The notes under the pieces were generated by a model. It did not search any database. It was not told where the DNA came from and worked only from the letters and a program-made list of their open reading frames with translations. Shown here in pieces: positions 1-11,700 of a DNA stretch of 64,000 nt. Each line of letters starts with the position of its first letter. Positions within the stretch are counted from its first letter, which is position 1. Source of the stretch: Balaenoptera acutorostrata. Lineage: Eukaryota > Chordata > Mammalia > Artiodactyla > Balaenopteridae. The translations under genes and the position numbers were made by a program. The stretch covers positions 28,995,164-29,059,163 of the forward strand of contig NC_080082.1 in NCBI RefSeq assembly GCF_949987535.1, given 5' to 3'.

Positions 1-170
1 TGAGTGCTTTACATGCATTGTCTCATTTAATCCACACAGTGACCCTACGATGCAAGTATCAAAATCAGCCCCATTTGACAGGTGAGGGAACTGAGGTTTA
101 GAGAGGTTAAATGGTTTGTCCAAAGTGGTGGAACCATGATTCCTTCACAAGTCTATCTGCATCCAAATCC
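1..170 (+). repeat. MIR SINE remnant (intron 9)
   Basis: Shows the MIR core: a low-level match to CATTGTCTCATTTAATCC, then CCCCATTTGACAGGTGAGG and AACTGAGGTTTAGAGAGG. This is the shared 3' core of old mammalian tRNA-derived SINEs. Confidence 0.8.
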
Positions 171-1149
171 CATGCTCTAATCACAGTATGCACGCCTCTC
201 TGAAATATTTCAGAAACAGCCACCCCTGGGCAGATCTGGCTACGTTGTTCGTGCGGCCCAGTGCAAAGTGAAAAATGTGAGGTCCTCATTCAAAAACTCT
301 AAGAATTTTAAGATAGTGACAACAGAACATTCAACCAAGTATAGGACTCTTCTAAGCCTGAGGCCCTTTGAACTACACAGGTTGCACACTCCTGAGGCTG
401 GCCTTGCTCCTGGTACCAGCACTGTCTCCAGACCTTTGCTCTTTGATCTAAGCGAGTTGGTCTCTTGGAGTTACCTCTTCTATTAAAAAAAAAAAATTGT
501 TGTTTATTTATTGTTGTTGTTCAACAACAATTGTTGTTCAGAGGTTCACACAAGATACAAAAAGAAAAGCATGCTGCCTGGCACAGAGCAGGCCTTCAGT
601 TCTGTCAGTTCCCTCTGAAACCCATTGCCAAGTCCTTTAACAGAGCATCCCATGCTTTTTTGACCTGACACCAGGCTGCCTCCCAGTCTTCAGTCCTTCA
701 GTGTGGCCCCAGCACAAATGCCAGAGGATGGAAGGGAAACATCATAAAGGTTCAAGGTCTGCCACACTGGTGATGTTCGTGGGAGTCTGGTGCTCTGGGG
801 AACACTGGGAGAAGTTACTGCACCTCAACCCCCTAACACTAAGACAGAGGCACAGCCCTTCATAGGTTTCTTTGGGATTTGGAGGCAGCGTATACCACGC
901 CAGGGAATGCTGCTTGGACACATTCACTGGGTCCTCTGAAGGCCAACTGCTTTTAATCAGGCCCAGAGCAAGTAAGGGCTCTGCAGCAGGTCCAGGTTCT
1001 GGTGCAAGTTCTCCTGCGTGGTCCATAGGACCAGCAGACACCTCGGTGCTTGAGGTATCCAAGGGGGGTACATATGCCATGTGGAGCCTCTGGCGAGCCC
1101 CAGCTGGGCAGTCACAGTGCAGACCCCTAGGGTTCTGGAGCAAAATTAT
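171..1149. other. intron 9 sequence without recognised gene
   Basis: No exon of CES5A or other coding signal was found. The stretch contains a T/A-rich run at 484-540 with a short perfect palindrome, described separately. The open frames on both strands near 742-1162 overlap each other and match no family I know. Confidence 0.6.
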
Positions 1150-2040
1150 GGCTTCTGCATGAGAAAACTACTTACCATTTGGAAAGTACTTCCTGCCTTG
1201 CTACTGGGAGGAAGAGAGACTGCGTGCCCTTCCGGGCCTCCTGCAGCTTCCCACACACCTACTTCCCACCCGCTGGGACCTAGCTCAAGATACCTTCTCC
1301 TCTTGAAATGCCCTCCTGCTCAAATGTTCCGCTTCGCTAGGGCCCAGATCAACGGCCTCCTCCTCCATGAGGCCATCTCCAATCCAGCCTGAGAAATTCT
1401 TCTGTCCAACATATTTTAAATATCTGAAACCTTCATCCCAACTCTCATCACCAGACAACCAAGACTCACGAAACATCCCCTCTAAGCCTTAGGACCTGAT
1501 GGATCCCTTGCCTTCAGTCTGGGCCACTCTGCAGCCACAGGGCTATTTCTAAAGTGGAAGTCAAAGCATGCTTCTCTTTTTCTGTTCCCAGTCCCCAGAA
1601 TAAACTTTATATTCCTTCCATAGCATGAAACAGCTGCCAGCATCCTCCCCTGCTGCAGCCAACCTCTTCCACTGATCTCTTTACGCTTCTCTGCTCCTAA
1701 TTGGTCCTCTCAGCCCCTCCGGCTCCCCTCAGTCCTGCTCCTCCATTAACCAGACAAACTTAATTCATCCTCCAAAGCCTTCCTCCCCGAGGAAGCCACC
1801 TGCTCCCTCCTGCGGGCACCACAGGGCCTCGAACACATCTCTGCTCTGGTGTGTACAGCACTGTACCAAAGTGCCCGGTCATGTCCGTCCACCGCAACAG
1901 TCTCTAAGTCCCTCAAGTGCAGGGGGAGTGCCTGCTTATCACTGCACCCAGTGCCTCGGGAAGTTCTGGGGCATGTGGACGCATAAGAAACATTTGTTCA
2001 ATAAAAAATGAATGAAATGAATCTGCCACAAAATGCACAC
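1150..2040 (+). repeat. L2 LINE remnants (intron 9)
   Basis: Two stretches (about 1150-1500 and 1545-2040) read like L2 3' ends: AAGCCTTCCTCC and GGAAGCCACC, then a GTGCAGGGGGAGTGCCTG stretch, and a TTTGTTCAATAAA terminus followed by ATGAATGAAATGAAT. The interval 2040-2640 adds a short GGAA-rich microsatellite (about 2058-2088) and no gene-like sequence. Confidence 0.7.
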
Positions 2041-2649
2041 TGAATAAATGTTTATGGAAAGAAGAAAGGAAGGAAGGAAAGAAATCCATCTCTATATCCT
2101 AGTGTCTAGGATAACTATATCTCCAAATCCCTAGTGCAGGGAGTGAGTGAGTAATGGTCCTCGGTACTGCTAGAACCTAGTACAGTGCCTGGCTGGTATG
2201 TAGGTACGTAGTGAATATGGGTCCCTAGTCCCAGTGGTTTTCAGAATTCAGAACTTTTCCGTTCGTAGACAGATAATTCAGTACATATGCTACATATTAT
2301 GTGATATGTTCAGGGGTGGGGGGGGCGGGGCAGCACCCCAGACCCCATATTAATATGCCCAAAGAGAAACATATGGTGGGATAAAGTGAATGAACGTATA
2401 GCAACAATAAAGACCAATGGCTACATATCAGTCTAGGTCAATTTTGGCTGCCATGTAGGTCACAAGAAGCCTTTGGGTTGTCAGCGCGATTTGGATGTTG
2501 AGATTGTGGATAAGGGATTGCAGAACTCTGCTTAGTAAAGATCTACTAAATGAATGAATGAGGAAGATCTGTACCCCCAGTGCTACCCCTGTGTGTGACC
2601 CAAGGAGGTTTGTGAAATGAATGGATCTTGGAGAGTCAGGCTCACTTAC

Positions 2650-2715
2650 CAGGATTGAGTGTATCAACTGCAGGGCGAGGGACTTGTTGGAGCCCCCGAG
2701 GATCTCAGGAAACTC
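2650..2715 (-). CDS. CES5A: CES5A exon 9, with shifted acceptor
   Basis: Encodes [20 protein letters not shown] then IL, followed by GTAAGT. It is recognised from human CES5A, where the exon begins with Lys-Glu. Here the two bases before the Lys codon AAG read CG (2720-2719) and cannot serve as a normal acceptor. The AAG itself supplies an AG at 2717-2716, so splicing would start the exon at GAG, lose only the Lys and keep frame. Without the shift the exon would be 69 nt (2650-2718). Asn362 in NKS is a potential glycosylation site. No later exon was found between here and base 1. Confidence 0.75.
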
Positions 2716-5700
2716 CTTCGGTGGAAAGAAGCAGGTGCCCCCTCTGTGAGCATAGCAGGTCATCTGAAGGGAAACTGGTCTCCCCGAGGGCCCAGGCACC
2801 CGCCTTTCAGAGGGGAGGCTGGCAAGAGCAGGAACCCTTTCAGCCCGCAGGGGTCCATGTGTAAGGAGCAGCCTCAGTGGGTTGGTTGAGCAACGAAGTT
2901 TCTTCTCCTCACATTTGATAAGAGGCAGCCATTCCCTGTCATAGCTGCAGTCTTGTGGGAGCTGAGTGGCTGCCCTGTGGAAAGGCCATGTTATGGACTG
3001 AGTGCGTCCCCTACCAAATTCCTATGTTGAACACCCAGAATGTGACTGTATATGGAGAGAGGGTCTTTAAAGAGGTCTTTAAGCTAAAATGAGGATGGTA
3101 GGGTAGGCCCTAATCCGGTCTGATTGATGTCCTTATAAGAAGAGGAAATTTGGAAGTGCAGAGACTCCAGGGGTGCGCACGCATAGGAAAGACCTTGTGA
3201 GGACACAGCAAGAAGGCGGCCACCCACAAGCCATGGAGGGCGGCCTCAGAGGAAACCAAACCTGCTGGCACCTTGATCTTGGACTTCTAGCCTCTAGAAC
3301 ATTGAGAAAATAAATTTTTGTCGTTTAAGCCACTAGTCTGTGTTATTTTGTTATGGCAGCCCTAGGAAACTAACACAGGCCACTTGGCTTCAACAGCAAG
3401 TTAAAAGAGAGGTTGAAAATCTCAAAACTAGTGGTTTATTTACTGCTCTCTTTCTAAGGACCTTTGTCATTAGGGTCTCAGAAGCCAGCAGTTGGCAGGG
3501 GCAGGCAGCTTAGTGAGGTTGCAGAGAGGATGGTTAAAAACACAGGGGCTGCTTGGTACAGAGTAAGAGCTACGAGCAATTATTTTTAAAATGACCCTTC
3601 CCTAGCCAATATCACAGCTTAAAAACATGAGGGGGTAGAAGTAGTATTCACTTGTCAAATGAATTTTTCTGGTACATTTTCTGCTGAAAATCTTGGGGTA
3701 ATGAGTCATGACAGATATTTAAACATATCTGTCTTCTCCCAGAGTCACTGAAATAATCCACAAGTACATTTTAACTACAAGAACCCTCTCTGTACGTTCA
3801 GGAGCTAGGATTGGTTTTTGGAGATTTCCTATGGTCTCAAACAACCAGCAATGGTCACACAGAATGACAGCACCCATGCAGCCTCTTGTGCATGCAGACC
3901 TGGGCACCAAGTTCTGTTCTCCCACTTGAATAATTCCAATATCTAACATTTACTGAGCACTTAGACTATATACCAGGCTACCTGATGTGTACCTGTGAGG
4001 TGGGTAATAACATTAGCCCTATTTCATAGATGAGGGAACAGAGGTTCAGAGAGGTTACGGAGCTCCCTAAAGGTCATACAGCAGGTAAACAGAGAACTCA
4101 GCATTTACAGGCAGAGCATAAATACACAAAATGTATACACTGCTGTCTCCTCTCTAGCTAGGAGACTTAGGAAAGTCACATTAGCCTCTTTGAGTCTCAG
4201 TTTCTTCAGCTGCAAAATGGGGATAATAATGCCTGTTTGCAAGTTGTGCAGACAGCATGCACTTGGCTTATGGAAGGCACTCAGTCACAGTGGTTATGGT
4301 GGCATGGCTATTATCAGTAGCAGCTGCCTTCCTTTTTCTAGCACAGATCCAGAAAGCATTAAAAGACCTAACTTAAGCCACAGCCTGTGACTCAGTTGCC
4401 TCACTTACAACGAGGGAAAAAATCCCCAACCCTACTTACCCCGAAACATTGCTCTATGTGTCAAATTAATAATTACCAGAACATGCCTTTAACAGCTCAG
4501 TGAACTCAGGGTTCTGATTCTGATTCTAGAGTGTCACCAACTAGCCTTGTAACTCGACAAACTTCTGTATTTCATAACCTCACTTCCCCCAGCTTGAAAG
4601 GTAGAGGTTGGTCCGCAGAAGTGAGCTTTGATATATTAAGAATTGAGCACTCTGCTCTTCTGAGGACAGACGAAAAGCTTATTTTGAATGGGGAGGGTCT
4701 TCTCGAATTACAGGGTCATGAAATCATGGCTCCTACTCAGCATTCAGGCCTCAGCTCAAATGATCCCTCCTCAGAGAAGCCTTTCCCAACCCCTGCTTCC
4801 CTCCCTAAAGAAGCCTCCTCTTCCCAGTTGATGTCCTTCATAGCACTTAGACTCTCTGAAACCATCCTTTCAATCTTGCATGTCACCCGTCTCTCCCCTT
4901 GTGAATGTAAGCGGGCAAAAAGCAGGAACCATGTGACTTGCTCACTGCCGAATGCTGGTTTTTTATGAGTGCAGGGCACATAGTAAATGCTTGGTTCATA
5001 CTTGTTGAATGAATGAAACAATTCAATAATCTTGCAACTTGCACTGCCTTAGAGAGCGTTCTTGGAAATCAAATACCAGAACCAAGGCTGGACGTGAGAG
5101 TGTAAAGGACTGAAGGTTTCTAAACCTGTATGAATTTCACCTTTGAGGTAGTAGCAGTGTCTATTTGAAACAATCGTTTGTAATGTTTTGAACAAAGTTC
5201 AAATGGGTCCAATCCTCTCTTACTTTTTAGTAGAGTTGTTTCTTTAAACCTATACGAGGAGCAGGGTGGACACTTGCTACGGCTGCCCCCAATCCGCAGT
5301 TCTCCTCCTTCAGAGAGAGGAAAGATGAGAAGTACGCCCAAGCTGTGTACTTGGGTGAAGGGCTCCAGCCCTCGTAACGCTGGGTGAAATCTGTGGGCGT
5401 GCCCAGTGTGAGCAAACAGCTGCCTCGCTGCTGAGGGAGCAGAAGGAGGCACAGCAGGAGTTCTTACCACGGGCAGCGGGAAGCCACACTCGTGGTTATT
5501 GACTCCGATGACAGAAGGAACTGGCTTAAATGATTTTTGAGCCAATAGGTCTAAAGGGTCATGAGGAGAGAAAAAGCCATCAACCACTCGAGTGAAAGAC
5601 TTGGTTTTCTGAAATAAGGAAGAAGAGAAAAATCGGCAGCTGTTTCTCTTCACGAAATCTGCTGTCCCCAAACCCTAGCCTAGCTGAGCCAACCCACTAT

Positions 5701-8700
5701 AGCAAAGGGCATTAGGAAGGGAAAAATAAGCCACTCTTGGCCCATCCCAATACATCAGTGCTGCCTGGCCAGCTCTGCCATTCACTTAGGCAAAGGGGCT
5801 CAACTTTTCTGGGCCTTAATTTCCTCATCTGCTAAATAGGGATAATAATAGTAATAACCTAAGAAATATAATACCCCTGCACAACGGTTCTCAGAGCATG
5901 GCTCCTGGACCAGCAGCGTCATCGCCTGGGAACTTGTTAGAAATGCAAATTCTCATGCCCCATCCCAGACCTGCTGAATACAAAACTCTGGGGGGTGCAG
6001 CCCAGCAAACAGCCCTCCAGGGGAGTCTGATGCATGCTCAAGTGTGGAACCACTGGCCAAGCGCAGTGGGCAGAGTGGTGAGGGGAGGGGATGGCCAGGG
6101 TAGTGTGGGTTCGTGTGAGCGTCTTCCTGAGACATCTTCCTCAGCACTGGGCCTTGGATCTGGATGGATATTTCTTGGGTCTTAGGAAGTAACACCTGGC
6201 TCTATTCACGATTTTTTTTAGGTCTCTGTTCTGGGAGTGGGGGTAGAAGGGAGCACACAAAAGAGCTTTCACACTACACTGGGTCAAGAACTTATTACCC
6301 ATTTCCTGGACCCTAGTAAAACTCACAGCAGATTCTCAATCCATGCCAAATAACTATTTAACAAATGTTAGAATCGAACAGGTAAGGACCTAATTCTCTC
6401 AAGGACTACCAGAGGGTCTCAAGATTGGAAGATTAGACATAAAAGATCATCCAGTCCAATGAATCACCCAGTGATTGAAATTCGTCAGCAGTCATGTAGA
6501 CCCTGCTTGCATACCTACAGAGGTGGGTATCTCACTGCCTTCTAAAGGAGCCGGTCCTTTTTCAGACAGCTGAGTTTTTAGAAAGTTCTTGGTCATCTTA
6601 AGCCAAAATGGTTTCCCAACTTCCAGCTCTTGATCTTGACTTTAGTTTCTAGTGGCCTGTGGAGCAAATGTGGTCCCTCTTCCCAGTGAGATGCCTTCAA
6701 TGATGTAGAGACAACTTTTGTATTTTGTTGGGTCTTATCCAAGCTAAGCAGCACCCTGGCTTGTCAATGTCCTTAAATTACCTATAATGGTTCTATATGC
6801 CACATTGCTTTTTTACAGCCGTTATTATGAATCCCCAACCGCCATCTGTCCAAGTCCCAAATCAAAATAAATAAGAGAGTGGCAGGATTTGTCTACCACT
6901 CCATTCAAAGGGCAACACTGTCCCCAAACTCTCCCCTCCCTCTTCACCTGGTTGATGCTCAGCAACTCCTTGGAGGATTTTGCCCGCAGGAACTGTAGCA
7001 GGGCCACGGAGTCTGACACGTTGCAGGCACAAATATCTGCAACCATCTGCAACTATTTCCGGAGAAGGAACAGGTCAGCGCACAGGACTGAAAGCCTCCA
7101 GGAAAATGAAAGTTGGAAAATGTCCTCAGTCCAGCCCCAGGTTGGTGCTTTATATATGAAGTCCGGCCTGCTGCCTCTCCCCACCCCCATGTGCCCATAA
7201 TGGAATGCACACATTGAGGACAGGTTGGCACTGCATCATCCTTGCTCTCTTGCCTGACCCTCCTTGTCATCTTTAGCAATCACCAGAGCTGGATCCATCT
7301 CAGCTTATCAGCTCTGCTCCAGTCCCACCCCAGCCTGGAACATCTGAACATGCCCTGAGCATCCTTTTTCTATCTCTACACCAATTCCATTCATTCTTTG
7401 AGGCCCAAGTCCCATCTTTTCCAGGATATTCTTTTAGACCATTGCAGCCCCCATGAGCCCCTTCCTCTTCTAATCTCCTGTTACTCCAAGTGTCCTCACC
7501 TCCTCTACCTAGCTCTTTGCTAAACACCTTCTTGCCCTGTCATTGGACTTCCCACATGTGTAGAACTTGTCCCTTGAGAGTGGTGGTCCTTACTCTTCTG
7601 GGAGTCATGGATGCTCTGAGAATCCAATGGAAGCTACAGACCTTCTCTCTGGAAAATGCACAAACATAGAGTCTCCATACAACTGTAGGAGTTCTAGGAC
7701 CACCTATCAAACTCTCCATGGATTCCAGGTTAAAAATCCTTGCCATAAAAAGATTATAGTCTTCTCAAGTTAGTATATGTCTTGTCCACTTATAAACCCA
7801 TGGGTCTTAAAACAGAGCAGGGAAAACAATGAGCACTCAATATGTGTGTGGCGAATGCACAAACTAAAAAAAGCTTGATATATCATGTTACCAAAATCAA
7901 TATTCCCTGTGTATTGAGGGTATTTTGTTTTACGATATTATAACTCTATGTTCCCACTCTTGGTGTAAGTTGTTATTTTCTACAAGGTGTTTAAGAAAAT
8001 GCACCACTAAAGCGAATAATACCCAGGAGGTGGCTCCACAGTCCAGGGCTTAATTAGTATTCATTGAATGAATCAGCTCATTCGTTAACTCATTCATTCA
8101 GCAAACATTTATAATCACCTAATATACACCAGACATTATGCTGGGACATGAAAGATATAGAGACCTTGGCCTCTAGGTCCTCTTATCTGGTAGAGCGCTA
8201 AGACAAGATGATAGATGACACATACCTAGGGCATATGCCTCACTTCCCCCTCACAATCTCATGCCAGACAGCATTTATCAATCACAGCACTATTTCACAC
8301 TGAGCTGGAAACAACCTCAGAATCTTTCTTAACATAGTACTCTAGGTGGAGTAGATTTAGTACAGGAGAAAAGCCATACATAATACAGAGGACTGAATTA
8401 TATATCACAAGCAAAGAGTAATGGATAAGATGTAAGAACTATTACACATATGCTTATACACACACACACACACACACACGCACACACACTCATGCACACC
8501 AGCAGTAGTGCATTGTGTACCTGGACCGATTTGCTATTGAACCAGCCCTTCCATGGAACAACAAGGGTCACCTTGGGCCAACATCAGATCCTTTGGTCAT
8601 GGTCAGCAAGGATAGCCAAGCACATGGTCTATGGACACCTGACCACATTCTCTCCTGACCAAGGAGAGGAAGCTGGAGAAGAGTTAACAATATACCTACA

Positions 8701-11700
8701 TCATCATTCCTCTCGTAATCAGGGGCCTTCAGGTAAGGGATGATGGCCACCCCACTCTCCATGATGGCTCTGTGGAATAAGCCTTTGGCCATGGGGGACA
8801 GAATCTGGAGAGAGAACACAGGAGACCCAGGAAAAGTTATCCAGGGGGCTCCCCACCTATCACACACAAAACCCAGCCCTTCTTTAAAGAAAACTTCCCA
8901 GGAAGACTTCTTAAGAGCTCTAAACTCAGAGGGGAAAAAATCCTGGTTTGGAGGTTTCAAGGACTAGCTGCGAAGGTTTGGGCAAGTTTTCTAACCTCTC
9001 CGAGCCCCAGGTTCCTCATGAACTTGGAGGTCAAGCATTCTGCCGTGGGAGTGCGAGCTCCTTCACCCCCTGTCCTTGAAATGAGACTGAGCCCTTAACT
9101 CATGATGTATTTGTGAGGCTCGAGGGAGACAATGTGTTTATAAGTGTTTGTTCAACATGAAGGCAGCAATTAGATGTGAATGACTCATTGTCCTCATTTT
9201 TGTCACCTCAAAAATGAGGTGACACCGAGGTTCCTTCAAGTCCCAAAGAGAAGAACTCACAAGGCTGGAAACACTTATAGCTCCTGCTGACTCACCAAAG
9301 ATGGTCACGCAGTGTGGGTCCCCATCAAAGAACTCGATGTTCTCCTGGACCCAGGTCAGGGCAGCCACCTGGTCCATGAAGGCCCAGTTCCCCAGTGCGT
9401 GCTTGTCCCCTGTGCTGTGGACAAGAGGCAGGGTGAGAATGCTCAGTTGGCTGCTGTCTGCTTCTCACAGCCCAGGGAGTGGGTTGCAGAGGCCGTGGGC
9501 TGGTGTCAGGGCATCGCCACCTCAGCTGGAAAGGAGCTGAGAGTCAGAGGCCTGGGGCAGCTGGGAAAACCAGGCTTAATTCTCACCCTCTGCTGGGATT
9601 TGGGTTTCTTTGAGAATCTGATGATAGCTCCACACCCCAGAAATATGCACAGACGATCTTATATGTGCAATCCAGGGTAATCATAGGCTCCCCTGCATCC
9701 ATGGATTCCAGAAAAGTCCTGCCCCTGAGAGTTGGTCTGCACCAGGAAGCAAGACCTCCCTGGGCACAGGGGTTCCAATGAATGACTAAATGAATAATAA
9801 TGATAATAATAGCAGCTGCTGCAGCATCGTGCACAACGCTGTCCCAAGGGCTTTACAGCTGATGCTCCTATGATCCTCCCACCCTGTGAGGTAGGTGGTG
9901 CTGGTCTTTCTCCTTTATCCCTCTGGGTCTTCTCTTCACCCTTCTCCACCCTGTTCTCAAAAGACTGACCTTTATGAACTGTGGCCAGTGGGAAACACCA
10001 GCTGGGGGTTTCAGGGTGGGATACTGAGGGACTGGGAAGTTTGTTCTGCCACCCCATGCCCCACCACCCTCTGCTGGGAAGTGGTTTAGGCAGTGGCTGC
10101 ATTTCTCTGCAGCCACAGCTCACATCACCCCCACGCCCATCAGTGATATCCGCAAGCATGTTCTAAGGATACTGATGGATTCATCGTTTCCTTCTCACAG
10201 ACAGGAAATGGAGGCACAGAGAGGTTAAATCCCTTGCCCAGGAGCTAGAAAGTTGCAGATTTGGATCCATGCTCCTAACCATGTTCCATGCTGCTGCCCC
10301 TGCAGAATAGCCTGTTTCCCAGGATGAGTGGACAATTAATGGGGAAACAAGGGGAGAAACACAGAATCAAAGAAACGCCTAGACCAAAACATCCGTGTGG
10401 TACCCACCATGTATGAGAGTAACCCCAGGATCATAGTTTACTCCTCCTGTCCCCCAGTCCCCCACACCGCTCCTCCCCTTGGTTCCCTTTCTCCGTCCAT
10501 GACCCCTGGGCTGGCGCTAACTCCGCCCTCTCTCTCCCACAGCCTCCGCATCTGGTCAGGAGCCACGTACGCCCTGCCAATTTTACCTCCATTCCATCAT
10601 AGGCCCCACATTGGTCCCCATTCCTCCATTTCTGTTTATCCTGATTCATAATCTGGTCACTTATGATCTGGGTGACCTTGAGCACGTCACTTAACTTGCT
10701 TTGCCTCAATGTTCTCATGTCTGAATGGGGTTAATAACGGTGCCTGCTTCACATGGTTGTTGTGCAGATTGACGGTGCAGGCACACAGCAAGTGCCATGT
10801 ACATGTTAGCAATCCCTCCAGCCTGTTTCACCCCATGACCTGCACCTATGCTGTACAGCAGCCTCCCTACCGGACTCCCCATCTGAAGGCCAGGCGCCCC
10901 TAGCCCAGCCTGCACTCTGCTCTGGAGTGACCTTCCTACTATAGTGCTGTGCAGGGCACTCCTGGGTCCCTCCTTCTTTAAAAAAAAATTTTTTTTAATT
11001 AATTAATTTTTTTATTTTTGGCTGCATTGGGTCTTCATTGCTGCGCGTGGGCTTTCTCTAGTTGTAGCAAGTGGGGGCTGCTCTTCGTTGTGGTGTGCAG
11101 GCTTCTCATTGCGGTGGCTTCTCTTGTTGCAGAGCACGGGCTCTAGGCATGTAGGCTTCAGTAGTTGTGGCATGTGGGCTCAGCAGTTGTGGCGCACGGG
11201 CTTAGTTGCTCCACGGAATGTGGGATTTTCCCAGACCAGGGCTCAGACCCATCTCCCTTGCACTGGCAGGCGGATTCTTAACCACTGTGCCACCAGGGAA
11301 GTCTCTTGTCCCTCCTTCTTTATCCAATAAAAACCAGTCACCGTGCACAGCCTAGCATTCAAGGTCTTTCCCAATCAGGCCTGTCCCTACATTTTCACAT
11401 CCATCTCCTGTTATATCCTCATCTACCTGTCTACTAGAACCAGACGTTATAAGCAATTTTTGGAGACCTTTCTGTCGAAGGAATCTTAGGCAGAATCCCA
11501 ATGTACAGATCTGCTAAAAGTGTAATCAAAGCACCCCTCTCAGGCTTTCTTGCCTCCACCGCAGCCCCATAGCCACCTCCCCGTGCTATGTGCTCAAAGC
11601 CCAGTTTGCAAATATTGCTCCAGGCCCAGGTGCTGCTACATTTCTTTCCAACTTCCCAGCCTTTGCTCAGACAGCTCCTTTTGCCAAGTGTGCTTTCTCC

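Noticed and set aside
1..2649. Search for CES5A exon 10 to the left of exon 9
   Set aside because: No sequence resembling the next CES5A exon was found before base 1, so the gene is treated as continuing outside the window and not as truncated.
5120..5671. 183-codon minus-strand frame around CES5A exon 8
   Set aside because: Exon 8 occupies 5468-5608. The extensions cross canonical splice sites and have no CES similarity.
8457..8492. Regular CA repeat considered as an array-type element
   Set aside because: It is a plain dinucleotide microsatellite. No CRISPR-like repeat-spacer structure occurs anywhere in the window.
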